Assembly: GCF_021390335.1 (NCBI RefSeq)
Contig: NZ_JAJUXK010000001.1
Span: 806,001-870,000, forward strand
Origin: Dyadobacter sp. CY343
GTDB taxonomy: Bacteria > Bacteroidota > Bacteroidia > Cytophagales > Spirosomataceae
Direction of reading: 5' to 3'
Length of the DNA: 64,000 bases
A program made the translations under genes and the position numbers. Shown in pieces: positions 18,707 through 26,792 of the stretch. Under the pieces are notes generated by a model. That model was given only the letters and a program-made list of their open reading frames with translations. It did no database searches and was not told where the DNA came from. How positions within the stretch are numbered: the first letter of the stretch is position 1; the number at the start of each line of letters is the position of its first letter.

Positions 18707-19234
18707 TTAAAAAGGAAAAACAGACTTTGCTTCAAGAGTCAGGTCCGGGAAAACGGGCGTTTGTACCAGGTGCTCGCCTGTGAAACTGCCGTGAAGCTGA
18801 TATTGCCCTAAATGCAAGGTATGAACCTCGATAAGCGCTTTTTCTGGAAATACCAGCCAGTATTCCTTCACGCCATACCTTTCATAAATTTCCTTTTTGA
18901 TAACCATATCCAACTTCCGAGATCCTTTGGATACGATTTCCAATACCATATCAGGCGCGCCGCGAATCCAGTCTTGCATGATCGCCGCCCGCTCGTTTGA
19001 AACAAAAAGTATGTCAGGCTGCAATACATTGAATTTATCTTCCAGAATCGTGTCGAGCGGCGCTGTGAAAATTTCTCCGAGCGCGTTCACTTTAACATGT
19101 TCAGCTAATTCCAGCAAAAGTTTCATCAGAATCCGCTGGTGGGAAAGTTTCGGGCTAGGAGACATTACTTCCTCTCCGTTGATGATCTGCGTAAGATCGG
19201 GATTGTAATAAATGGTCGTTTCCATTGTCTTCAT
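18707..19234 (-). CDS. Uma2 (DUF820) family putative endonuclease
   Basis: About 175 residues from the ATG at 19234 (an ATG at 19225 is also possible; the longer frame to 19273 adds unlikely residues). The PD-(D/E)XK-type core is visible: LQPDILFVS, then GAPDMVLEIVSKGSRKLDM with the D, E and K residues, followed by KEIYERYGVKEYWLV, the family's typical helix-strand ending. Uma2 proteins are abundant in Cyanobacteria, Chloroflexi and Bacteroidota; their biological role is unsettled. The gene is divergent from ligA and stands apart from rpe by 54 bases. Confidence 0.85.
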   Translation of the reverse strand: MKTMETTIYYNPDLTQIINGEEVMSPSPKLSHQRILMKLLLELAEHVKVNALGEIFTAPLDTILEDKFNVLQPDILFVSNERAAIMQDWIRGAPDMVLEIVSKGSRKLDMVIKKEIYERYGVKEYWLVFPEKALIEVHTLHLGQYQLHGSFTGEHLVQTPVFPDLTLEAKSVFPF

Positions 19235-19371
19235 GTTCAGTGCTGTTAACGAAAATACATAAAATCGAAACAATATTCATTTTGCTGTTTGGTAGACTTT
19301 TGCATTTAGACGTAACATTGAGCAGGAGGTAACAAGATTTTTTTAAGATTCTCAAAATTTTAAATAAATCT

Positions 19372-19379
19372 TAAATTTG
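19372..19379 (+). promoter_or_regulatory. Bacteroidota -7 box (TAnnTTTG) upstream of ligA
   Basis: TAAATTTG lies 25 bases before the ligA start and matches the TAnnTTTG -7 element of Bacteroidota sigma-ABfr promoters. No good TTTG -33 element is seen at the expected distance; the upstream stretch is AT-rich. A short untranslated leader would result. Confidence 0.5.
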
Positions 19380-19404
19380 GCCCGAATCCTTAACGCCATT
19401 CCGA

Positions 19405-21495
19405 ATGAATCCCGAACAGCAGATCCAGGAGCTTACCGACAAGCTGAACCACTATAATTACCGCTACTACCAGGATAGCGTGTCCGAAATATCGGATTTC
19501 GAGTTCGATCAGCTCTTGAAGGAATTGAAAGCATTGGAAGACGCATATCCCGAATTCAGGCAGGCAGATTCGCCGACCCAGCGGGTGGGAGGTACGATTA
19601 CGAAATCGTTCAATACCGTCTACCACCGGTATCCCATGCTGTCGCTCGACAATACCTACAATGAGCAGGAGCTGCGGAATTTCGACGACCGCGTCCGCCG
19701 CGGACTTGATGGTGAGGAATTTGAATATATCTGCGAGCTGAAATTTGACGGAATATCGCTCAGTTTCACGTACGAGAATGGCGTTCTGGTGAGAGGGGTA
19801 ACCCGCGGGGACGGGACGCGGGGCGATGAAATCACAACCAATATCAAGACAATCAGGACTTTGCCTTTGCGGGTTAAGTCTGAAAAGTTGCCGCCCGTAT
19901 TCGAGATCCGTGGCGAGGGTTTTATGCCGCTCAGTTCGTTCCAAAAATTGAATGAGGAAATGGACACGCTCGGTGAAAACCAATATGCGAATCCCAGAAA
20001 TGCAGCTTCGGGTTCTTTTAAGTTACAGGATTCTGGTGAAACTGCGCGTCGCCAGCTTGACTGCTATATTTATTCTTTTTTAACTGACACCGAATTTTTC
20101 AAAAGTCACGAAGAAAGTTTGCTGGCGCTGAAATCGTGGGGGTTCAATGTATCTCCGGGCTGGAAAAAGGTTTCGAACATCGACGATGTGATCGCCTATA
20201 TTCACGAATGGGAAGAAAAACGGTCCACTTTGCCGCTAGCGACCGACGGTATTGTTATTAAAGTAAATTCATTCGAGCAGCAGCGTGAACTAGGTTTCAC
20301 TGCGAAAAGTCCTCGCTGGGCTATTTCATTTAAATATAAAGCCGAAAATAAACCGGCTATCCTGCGCATGGTCACTTACCAGGTCGGTCGCACTGGCGCG
20401 ATTACGCCGGTTGCCAATCTTTGCGACCTGACCGAGCGTGCGCTTCCGTATAAAGATGTAAAAGGTGTGCATTTGTCGGGTACGCGGGTGAAAAGGGCGA
20501 CGCTGCATAATGCGAACGAACTACTCAGACTTGGCCTCGAACTTGGGGATACCGTTTTTGTTGAAAAGAGCGGAGAAATCATTCCAAAAATCACTGGCGT
20601 AGACGTTACCCAGCGCGAATTGTTTCCTACCGAGCCTATTACTTTCCCTACCAAATGCCCCGAATGCGGCTCCGAGTTACAGCGGAATGAGGGAGAAGTC
20701 GCATTCTTTTGTCCGAACGATAGTCACTGCCCGCCGCAGCTGAAAGGCCGGATCGAGCATTTTATCCACCGGAAAGCAATGAATATCGAAAGTCTGGGGG
20801 AAGGCAAAATAGAAACCCTTTTTGACCTTGGATTAGTAAACACCCCCGCAGACCTGTACGATCTTAATGAAGGGAATTTGCTGGGTATCGAAAAGAGTAT
20901 CGTGAATGAAGAAACCGGCAAAGTCAAGAAGATCAGTTTCAGGGAAAAAACGGTCGAAAATATTCTAAAAGGCATTGAGCTATCCAAAACTGTCCCGTTT
21001 AAAAATGTGCTTTTTGCATTGGGAATCAGGTTTGTAGGCGCGACGGTGGCCGAGAAACTGGCTAATTATTTCAAATCGATAGAGGCGTTGCGCAGCGCAA
21101 GTTACGATCAGCTCGTAGCTGTGCCCGAGATTGGCGGCCGGATTGCGATGAGTATTGAATCGTATTTCAGCGTTCCTGAAAATCAGCAGCTGGTGGCGCG
21201 ATTGCAAGCGGCCGGACTACAAATGGAAAGCGACGAAAAGCCTATTGAAAAGGAAAGTGATGTTTTGGATGGAAAGACATTTGTGATCTCCGGAGTTTTT
21301 GAAAATTACGACCGAGACGAACTGAAAGATAAGATAGAGGTAAATGGCGGCAGGATATTGAGTGGCGTTTCGGGCAAACTGAATTATCTGCTGGCAGGCG
21401 CCAATATGGGCCCGTCGAAGCTGGAAAAGGCCAGGAAACTAGGCGTGACGATTTTGTCTGAGGAAGAATTTTTGGCAATGATTGATAATAAGTAA
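19405..21495 (+). CDS. ligA: NAD+-dependent DNA ligase
   Basis: 696 residues, the full family length. It seals nicks in duplex DNA during replication and repair, using NAD+. The adenylation lysine is K113 in ELKFDG; the N-terminal Ia domain carries HYNYRYYQ and SPTQRVGG. The oligonucleotide-binding part contains TGAITPVANL. Four cysteines (CPECGS, then C-x5-C within FFCPNDSHCPPQ, about residues 415-440) form the zinc finger. Helix-hairpin-helix motifs follow (VPEIGGRIA), and a C-terminal BRCT domain (about 615-692) contains GKTFVISGVF. It is divergent from the Uma2 gene and followed 65 bases later by dapA. Confidence 0.98.
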   Translation: MNPEQQIQELTDKLNHYNYRYYQDSVSEISDFEFDQLLKELKALEDAYPEFRQADSPTQRVGGTITKSFNTVYHRYPMLSLDNTYNEQELRNFDDRVRRGLDGEEFEYICELKFDGISLSFTYENGVLVRGVTRGDGTRGDEITTNIKTIRTLPLRVKSEKLPPVFEIRGEGFMPLSSFQKLNEEMDTLGENQYANPRNAASGSFKLQDSGETARRQLDCYIYSFLTDTEFFKSHEESLLALKSWGFNVSPGWKKVSNIDDVIAYIHEWEEKRSTLPLATDGIVIKVNSFEQQRELGFTAKSPRWAISFKYKAENKPAILRMVTYQVGRTGAITPVANLCDLTERALPYKDVKGVHLSGTRVKRATLHNANELLRLGLELGDTVFVEKSGEIIPKITGVDVTQRELFPTEPITFPTKCPECGSELQRNEGEVAFFCPNDSHCPPQLKGRIEHFIHRKAMNIESLGEGKIETLFDLGLVNTPADLYDLNEGNLLGIEKSIVNEETGKVKKISFREKTVENILKGIELSKTVPFKNVLFALGIRFVGATVAEKLANYFKSIEALRSASYDQLVAVPEIGGRIAMSIESYFSVPENQQLVARLQAAGLQMESDEKPIEKESDVLDGKTFVISGVFENYDRDELKDKIEVNGGRILSGVSGKLNYLLAGANMGPSKLEKARKLGVTILSEEEFLAMIDNK

Positions 21496-21515
21496 GGTAA
21501 AATGACTTAGAAAGC

Positions 21516-21523
21516 TAACTTTG
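21516..21523 (+). promoter_or_regulatory. Bacteroidota -7 box upstream of dapA
   Basis: TAACTTTG followed by CG, 37 bases before the dapA start, fits TAnnTTTG. The same AACTTTGCG core recurs before the MarC and GT2 genes in this window (24309 and 28166), which supports it as a shared promoter element. Confidence 0.55.
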
Positions 21524-21560
21524 CGTTTTCGATAAGTCAACCAATTATATAGATTTAATA

Positions 21561-22451
21561 ATGCCATTGGACCAACGTTTCAAAGGGGTAGGTGCAGCTT
21601 TGATCACTCCTTTTGATCAGCAGAATGAAATAGATTACGCAGGTTTGAAAAGACTGATCGACCTGGTAAGTGAGGGAGGAAGTGACTATCTGGTTGTGCA
21701 GGGAACAACAGGAGAGTCACCAACGGTATCTTCGAAGGAAAAGCGTGAGATCCTGGCATTTACGATAAAGAACAACTATAAATCGCTCCCGATCGTCTAC
21801 GGAATCGGGGGTAATGATACCAAATCCGTCGTGGATTGTATTCGCGACACGGATCTGACAGGCGTGGATGCGATTCTTTCCGTTTGTCCATACTATAATA
21901 AACCAACTCAGGACGGCATTATCGCGCATTTCAATGCGATCGCCGATGCTTCGCCGGTACCTGTGCTCCTATATAATGTACCCGGTCGCACCGTGATCAA
22001 TATGAAGGCGGATACGATCGTGAAACTTTCGGCGCACCCGAATATTATTGGTATTAAAGACGCAGGCGGAAGCATCGAGCAAAGTATGGAGCTGGCTTCC
22101 CGAGTGCCGGACGATTTTCTGCTGCTTTCCGGCGATGATAACCTGGTTACCACGATGATCAGCGTCGGCTGGCATGGGGTTATCTCCGTGATTGCCAATG
22201 CATTTCCAAAAGAATTCGGTGAGCTGACCTGGCACGCATTGGAAGGAAGGTTTAAGGAAGCAGCTAAATTACAGCTCGCATTTCTTGAATTTGACACCCT
22301 GCTTTATATTGAGTCTAACCCGGTGGGTATTAAAAAATGTTTGGAAATTAAGGGAATATGCAGCTCGGACGTTCGTTTGCCTTTATTAAGGGCTTCCCAG
22401 GAATTGGGTGAAAAGCTCGAAAAGGCAATGATTCGCGAAGGTTTTATATAA
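21561..22451 (+). CDS. dapA: 4-hydroxy-tetrahydrodipicolinate synthase
   Basis: 296 residues. It condenses pyruvate with aspartate semialdehyde, the first committed step of the diaminopimelate/lysine pathway. The Schiff-base lysine is K166 in IGIKDAGG; the catalytic tyrosine is in LLYNVPGRT (Y138), with R143 after it; the GTTGESPT block (about 48-55) holds the two threonines of the proton relay. It has its own promoter-like box and its stop codon overlaps the next ATG (TAATG), so the class V aminotransferase is translationally coupled to it. Confidence 0.97.
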   Translation: MPLDQRFKGVGAALITPFDQQNEIDYAGLKRLIDLVSEGGSDYLVVQGTTGESPTVSSKEKREILAFTIKNNYKSLPIVYGIGGNDTKSVVDCIRDTDLTGVDAILSVCPYYNKPTQDGIIAHFNAIADASPVPVLLYNVPGRTVINMKADTIVKLSAHPNIIGIKDAGGSIEQSMELASRVPDDFLLLSGDDNLVTTMISVGWHGVISVIANAFPKEFGELTWHALEGRFKEAAKLQLAFLEFDTLLYIESNPVGIKKCLEIKGICSSDVRLPLLRASQELGEKLEKAMIREGFI

Positions 22452-23509
22452 TGATTACTTTTTATCCAGGGCCGTCCAAAGTTTATCCTGAGGTCGGTCA
22501 ATATTTGCAGGAAGCGTTCGAAAGCGGCGTAATAAGTGCCAACCACCGTAGCGCGGCATTCATGGAAATGCTGGCGGAAACGATCAGCAATCTCAAATTG
22601 AAACTGGACGTTCCGGCAGATTACGAGGTCTATTTCGTGTCTTCCGCAACGGAATGCTGGGAAATTATCGCCCAGTCGCTTATTTCGGTACCAAGTCTCC
22701 ATATTTACAATGGGGCATTTGGTGAGAAATGGATGGAATACACCCAGAAGATCACCTCAGGCGCCAGCAGTTTTTATTTCGATCACAATGCATTGCCCGA
22801 GTTGCCGTTTGCCAGCAAATTGTCAGGCAGCGAACTGATCTGTCTTACCCACAACGAAACTTCAAACGGTACCGCACTCCCGGCATCTTTTCTGGAATCG
22901 CTGCGATCGGAGAGCGACAACTTAATTGCTGTCGATGCAACTTCCTCGATGGCGGGCGTCGAACTTCCGTGGGAATCGGCGGATATCTGGTATGCTTCCG
23001 TGCAAAAATGCTTCGGCTTGCCGGCTGGAATGGGCGTCCTGATTCTTTCTCCAAGAGCCGTGGAACGCGCCATTGAACTGGGCGAGCGAAAGCATTATAA
23101 CAGCCTCCTTTTTATCCGCGAAAATTTCCTCAAAAACCAGACACCCTTTACACCTAATATCTTAGGTATTTACCTGTTGAACAGGATTATGCAGCAGGTT
23201 AAGCCTATTGATGAAGTAGCGGAACAAACTGCTTTGAGAAGCCGCGAATGGTATCAGTTTTTAACGAAATACAGATACCCGTTAGTGGTGACAAACGAAG
23301 CTGCACGCTCGGAAACGGTGATCGCAGTGGCCGGTACCAGAGAAAAGACCGCGCAGATCAAAGAAGCCGCGAAAAAGGCAGGTATCGTCCTCGGTAACGG
23401 TTATGGAACTCAGAAAGATACCAGCTTCCGGATCGCCAATTTTCCCGCTATTTCCAGCCAGGAAATCGCTACGTTGCAGCAATTCCTTGTTTCGGTTGCC
23501 GGGAAATAG
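22451..23509 (+). CDS. class V aminotransferase, phosphoserine-aminotransferase-like
   Basis: 352 residues, PLP-dependent fold type I. It opens with FYPGPSKVYPEV, like SerC; the cofactor aspartate is in AVDATSSMAG (about 161-169) and the Schiff-base lysine is K186 in YASVQKCFGLPAG. Sequence blocks such as SANHRSAAFMEM also match the SerC/alanine-glyoxylate group. The exact substrate is not readable. The TAATG overlap with dapA indicates co-translation, so a role in amino-group transfer linked to lysine/DAP or serine metabolism is possible. It could be a true SerC, but the SerC H-R phosphate-binding residues were not verified. Confidence 0.85.
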   Translation: MITFYPGPSKVYPEVGQYLQEAFESGVISANHRSAAFMEMLAETISNLKLKLDVPADYEVYFVSSATECWEIIAQSLISVPSLHIYNGAFGEKWMEYTQKITSGASSFYFDHNALPELPFASKLSGSELICLTHNETSNGTALPASFLESLRSESDNLIAVDATSSMAGVELPWESADIWYASVQKCFGLPAGMGVLILSPRAVERAIELGERKHYNSLLFIRENFLKNQTPFTPNILGIYLLNRIMQQVKPIDEVAEQTALRSREWYQFLTKYRYPLVVTNEAARSETVIAVAGTREKTAQIKEAAKKAGIVLGNGYGTQKDTSFRIANFPAISSQEIATLQQFLVSVAGK

Positions 23510-23579
23510 GCGATGAGTAGTAAAGAGGGAGGTTTGTATTTACTAATAAATTCAACACCAATCCCTGCAATAGTAAGTT

Positions 23580-24293
23580 GTGCGATTAGATATCTTAAAG
23601 CAATACCAGGCGCAAACCAAATGTCTCGTAGCACTGGACTCCATCATTTTTGGATTTGATGGGGAAGAATTAAAATTACTGCTCGTCAAAAGAGGCATTG
23701 AGGATGAAGACCGCACCTGGTCTTTAATGGGCGGCTGGGTGCAGCCCGATGAAAGTCTCGAAGGCGCTTCCTCCCGTATTCTATTTGAACTTACCAGCCT
23801 GACCGATATTTACCTCGAACAACTTCACACTTTCGGAAGCCCGCAGCGTGACCCGGTGGAGCGGACAGTTTCCGTGGCCTATTTTGCATTGATCAATGTG
23901 GAAGATTACGCGCACAAGCTTTCCAAAAGCTATGAAGCGCAGTGGTTTTCGGTTCAGGAACTTCCTAAGCTACTTTTTGACCACAGTTCAATGGTTGAAA
24001 TGGCGATCGAGCATTTGCGGTACAAAGCCTCCCAGCACCCGATCGGCTTCGAATTGCTACCTGAAAAATTCACAATTCCGCAGTTACAGAAGTTGTACGA
24101 AGCGATTTTTGGCACAGAACTCGACAAACGAAATTTCAGCCGGAAGCTGCTTTCTACCAATTTATTGATCAAACTCGATGAAAAACAGAAGGGTTACTCT
24201 AAAAAGGGGGCATTCTTTTATAAAATCGATGAGGAGAAATACAAAAAGCAGTTTAATACTTTCCTGAATTTTTTGCCGGGAAGTACCTCCTGA
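23580..24293 (+). CDS. Nudix-fold transcriptional regulator (NrtR/AraR-like) with degenerate Nudix box
   Basis: 237 residues with a GTG start; an in-frame TAA lies just upstream at 23574-23576. Residues about 12-145 form a Nudix domain. The Nudix box begins correctly (G-x5-E, GGWVQPDE) but its second half reads RILFELTSL instead of R-E-U-x-E-E-x-G-U, so two glutamates and the glycine are lost and hydrolysis is unlikely. Residues about 150-230 look like the winged-helix DNA-binding domain (FTIPQLQKLYEAIFG, KRNFSRKLLSTNLL) of NrtR and Bacteroides AraR. It probably senses a nucleotide or sugar and represses target genes. No sugar or NAD operon is adjacent. Confidence 0.82.
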   Translation: MRLDILKQYQAQTKCLVALDSIIFGFDGEELKLLLVKRGIEDEDRTWSLMGGWVQPDESLEGASSRILFELTSLTDIYLEQLHTFGSPQRDPVERTVSVAYFALINVEDYAHKLSKSYEAQWFSVQELPKLLFDHSSMVEMAIEHLRYKASQHPIGFELLPEKFTIPQLQKLYEAIFGTELDKRNFSRKLLSTNLLIKLDEKQKGYSKKGAFFYKIDEEKYKKQFNTFLNFLPGSTS

Positions 24294-24308
24294 ATCCAGC
24301 GATTTTAG

Positions 24309-24316
24309 CAACTTTG
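24309..24316 (+). promoter_or_regulatory. Bacteroidota -7-like box before MarC gene
   Basis: CAACTTTG followed by CG, 24 bases before the MarC start. It departs from TAnnTTTG at the first base but shares the AACTTTGCG core with the dapA box. Confidence 0.4.
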
Positions 24317-24340
24317 CGTTCTGACCTCAATGCGGACCGC

Positions 24341-24910
24341 ATGTTCAATTTCAAAGAAATCGTTTCAGTAACCCTCATTCTCTTCTCGGTAATCGATGTG
24401 CTCGGCTCGCTGCCGGTAATTGTCGATTTCAGAAAAAGGCTGGGTAAAATAGAATCTGAGAAAGCGACACTGACCGCCGGTATTATCATGGTGGTCTTTT
24501 TGTTTTTGGGGGAAAGATTACTAAGTCTTTTTGGGGTAGATGTAGCTTCTTTCGCGATTGCGGGCGCTATTATCCTTTTTTTACTCGGACTGGAAATGAT
24601 CCTGGGGAGAAACATTTTCAAGCACGACAACATTTCGGTCGGCGTAGCCTCCATTGTCCCGATCGCATTCCCAATCATCGCCGGCGCAGCCACGATGACC
24701 ACATTGCTTTCGCTCCGCTCTGCTTATCAAACTGAAAATATACTTGTCGGAATCCTGCTTAACCTGTTTTTTGTGTATCTGGTATTGAAATCATCGAACT
24801 GGATCGAAAAGAAACTGGGGCAGGGCGGTACGGATATTCTGAGAAAAATATTTGGAATTATCCTGCTGGCGATCGCGATCAAGCTATTCAAGACGAATCT
24901 GGTTTTGTGA
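24341..24910 (+). CDS. MarC family integral membrane protein
   Basis: 189 residues from the ATG at 24341; an upstream in-frame TTG at 24314 would overlap the promoter-like box and is disfavoured. Six hydrophobic helices are visible, with typical MarC/UPF0056 blocks: a start near FKEIVSVTLILFSVIDVLG, the middle GAIILFLLGLEMILG and VPIAFPIIAGAATMTT, and a C-terminal ILLAIAIKLF. The family is found in the inner membrane; its proposed role in antibiotic resistance was withdrawn and its transport substrate is unknown. It stands alone between the Nudix regulator and a MazG-like gene. Confidence 0.88.
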   Translation: MFNFKEIVSVTLILFSVIDVLGSLPVIVDFRKRLGKIESEKATLTAGIIMVVFLFLGERLLSLFGVDVASFAIAGAIILFLLGLEMILGRNIFKHDNISVGVASIVPIAFPIIAGAATMTTLLSLRSAYQTENILVGILLNLFFVYLVLKSSNWIEKKLGQGGTDILRKIFGIILLAIAIKLFKTNLVL

Positions 24911-24957
24911 CGCGACGAGGCAAAAACTGAATATTCAAATCAATACAAAATATAAAA

Positions 24958-25422
24958 ATGCAACAACTGGACAGCCTCAATCAAGTAGCCGAATTTCATA
25001 AAACGTTTAAACATCCGATCGTGGCTTCGCCTGCAATACCTTCCGAGGACCGCAGCAGACTGCGCGTTGCATTGCTGGCAGAGGAGCTGAAAGAGCTGGA
25101 AGTGGCTATTCTTGAGAAGGATATCGTGGAGGTGGCCGACGCGCTTTGTGATCTGCAATATGTATTGTCAGGGGCAGTTCTGGAATTTGGTTTGGGTGAA
25201 AAATTCAGGGAGCTGTTTGACGAAGTGCAGCGCTCGAATATGTCAAAAGCCTGTGAAACGGTGGAGGAAGCAGAGGCGACCGTGGCGCATTATCAGGCAA
25301 AAGGTACGGAATGCTATTTCAAGGAAGATAATGGTAAATATCTGGTTTACAGAACTTCTGACGACAAGACGCTGAAAAATATCAACTATTCTCCTGCGGA
25401 TCTCGCTTCCATTATCGGCTAA
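24958..25422 (+). CDS. MazG/HisE-like nucleoside triphosphate pyrophosphohydrolase
   Basis: 154 residues. An all-alpha NTP pyrophosphatase motif is present: LLAEELKELEVAI gives the E-E-x2-E metal site, and IVEVADALCDLQYVLSG gives the D-x2-D partner helix. The C-terminal 50 residues (CYFKEDNGKYLVYR) are an extra segment seen in Bacteroidota and phage relatives. Such enzymes hydrolyse non-canonical or surplus nucleoside triphosphates to monophosphate and pyrophosphate. It lies 18 bases before pepT and may be co-transcribed with it. Confidence 0.85.
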   Translation: MQQLDSLNQVAEFHKTFKHPIVASPAIPSEDRSRLRVALLAEELKELEVAILEKDIVEVADALCDLQYVLSGAVLEFGLGEKFRELFDEVQRSNMSKACETVEEAEATVAHYQAKGTECYFKEDNGKYLVYRTSDDKTLKNINYSPADLASIIG

Positions 25423-25440
25423 GTCAATTCATTTTTTCTT

Positions 25441-26679
25441 ATGAAAACATCAGTGCTCGACAGGTTCCTGCGTTACGTGCAGATCGACACGCAGTCGGAT
25501 CCCGGCTCGGAAAGTTTCCCGAGTACGGCCAAGCAGCGCGACCTGAGTAATTTGCTAGCTGTGGAGCTGCTGGAAATCGGCATTTCTGATGCGCACGTAG
25601 ATGAACACGGTTACGTTTACGCCACAATTCCTTCCAATTCAAACAAAACGCAGATTCCTGTGATCTGCTTTTGTTCGCACGTCGATACTTCTCCGGACGT
25701 TTCGGGCGCGAATGTGAAGCCGGTGATCCACAGAAAGTGGGACGGAAGTGACATTGCATTGCCCGACGATCACACGCAGGTTTTGCGCATCAGCGAACTC
25801 CACGATCTCGACCAGCAAATAGGAAATGATATTATTACCGCAAGCGGGAAAACCTTACTGGGGGCTGACAACAAAGCCGGGGTAGCCGAGATTATGGCCG
25901 CCGCTGAATACCTTGTAAATCATCCCGAGATCCGTCACGGAGATATTAAAATACTTTTCACCCCCGATGAAGAAGTAGGTGGCGGCACTGAAAAAGTGGA
26001 TCTGGCAAAGCTGGGCGCGGATTATGGATATACTGTGGATGGTGAGGCAGTGGGTACTTTGGAAAACGAAACATTCTCTGCCGACAGCGTCAGGATCACG
26101 ATCAGCGGCGTAAGTACGCACCCGGGTTATGGATTGGGAAAGCTGGAAAATGCGGTAAAAATAGCAGCCGATATTCTCGCAAAACTCCCGAAAGACACGC
26201 TATCCCCTGAAACCACTTCCGACAAAGAAGGGTTTATTCATCCCGTTCAAGTGGAGGGTATTCAGGAAAAGGTCACAATCAGCTTCATTATAAGGGATTT
26301 CACAACAGCCGGACTTCACGAAAAGGAAGCTTTTTTAAAGGGGATATTGGATGAAGTTTTAAAACAATACCCTAACTCTACTGCTGATTTCAAAGTCCAG
26401 GAACAGTACCGGAATATGAAAGAGGTACTCGACAAATACCCTCAGATCATCGAAAATGCAGAAGAAGCAATGCGGCGGGCGGGCCTCGATCCGGTTTGTC
26501 GTAGCATCCGCGGCGGCACCGACGGTTCGCGACTATCATTCATGGGCTTACCCTGCCCGAATATCTTCGCCGGTGAACACGCATTTCACTCCAAACTGGA
26601 ATGGGTATCCGTGCAGGATATGGAAAAGGCGGTGGAAGTGATTGTTAATTTGGCAAGGGTTTGGGAGGAGAAGGCTTAG
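25441..26679 (+). CDS. pepT: peptidase T (tripeptide aminopeptidase)
   Basis: 412 residues, the family's usual length. A cytoplasmic M20B dizinc aminopeptidase that removes the N-terminal residue of tripeptides. Metal ligands are visible in order: CFCSHVDTSPD (H, with catalytic D), LGADNKAG (bridging D), FTPDEEVGGG (catalytic E and metal E), VDGEAVG (D), and FAGEHAFHSKLEW (H). A lid/dimerisation domain lies at about 205-310. The stop codon TAG runs directly into a G/A-rich repeat (26680-26706), as also happens after prfC. Confidence 0.96.
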   Translation: MKTSVLDRFLRYVQIDTQSDPGSESFPSTAKQRDLSNLLAVELLEIGISDAHVDEHGYVYATIPSNSNKTQIPVICFCSHVDTSPDVSGANVKPVIHRKWDGSDIALPDDHTQVLRISELHDLDQQIGNDIITASGKTLLGADNKAGVAEIMAAAEYLVNHPEIRHGDIKILFTPDEEVGGGTEKVDLAKLGADYGYTVDGEAVGTLENETFSADSVRITISGVSTHPGYGLGKLENAVKIAADILAKLPKDTLSPETTSDKEGFIHPVQVEGIQEKVTISFIIRDFTTAGLHEKEAFLKGILDEVLKQYPNSTADFKVQEQYRNMKEVLDKYPQIIENAEEAMRRAGLDPVCRSIRGGTDGSRLSFMGLPCPNIFAGEHAFHSKLEWVSVQDMEKAVEVIVNLARVWEEKA

Positions 26680-26706
26680 GGGGAGGAAGGAGGAAGGGAG
26701 GAAGGA
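26680..26706 (+). repeat. G/A-rich GGAGGAAGG repeat immediately after pepT stop
   Basis: Purine-only tract built from GGAGGAAGG units beginning at the first base after the TAG stop. A very similar tract begins directly after the TAG stop of prfC (31583-31610). The shared sequence and position suggest a dispersed small repeat family. Confidence 0.6.
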
Positions 26707-26785
26707 ATTCAATCATTCGATCATTCGATCATCGCACCGGCGACTCGGTCATTCAATCATTCAGTCATTCAATCATTCGATCATT
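26707..26785 (+). repeat. interrupted tandem array of the 8-bp unit ATTCRRTC before rnhA
   Basis: Three copies (26707-26730), a 20-bp GC-rich interruption (26731-26750), then four copies (26751-26782) plus a partial unit, ending 7 bases before the RNase H start. Units are ATTCAATC, ATTCGATC and ATTCAGTC. No ribosome-binding or promoter sequence is evident inside. Slippage would change spacing upstream of rnhA. Confidence 0.85.
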
Positions 26786-26792
26786 AAAATAA

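Noticed and set aside
26707-26785. CRISPR array
   Set aside because: Units are 8 bp and abut each other, with only one short interruption; there are no spacers of CRISPR length and no cas genes.
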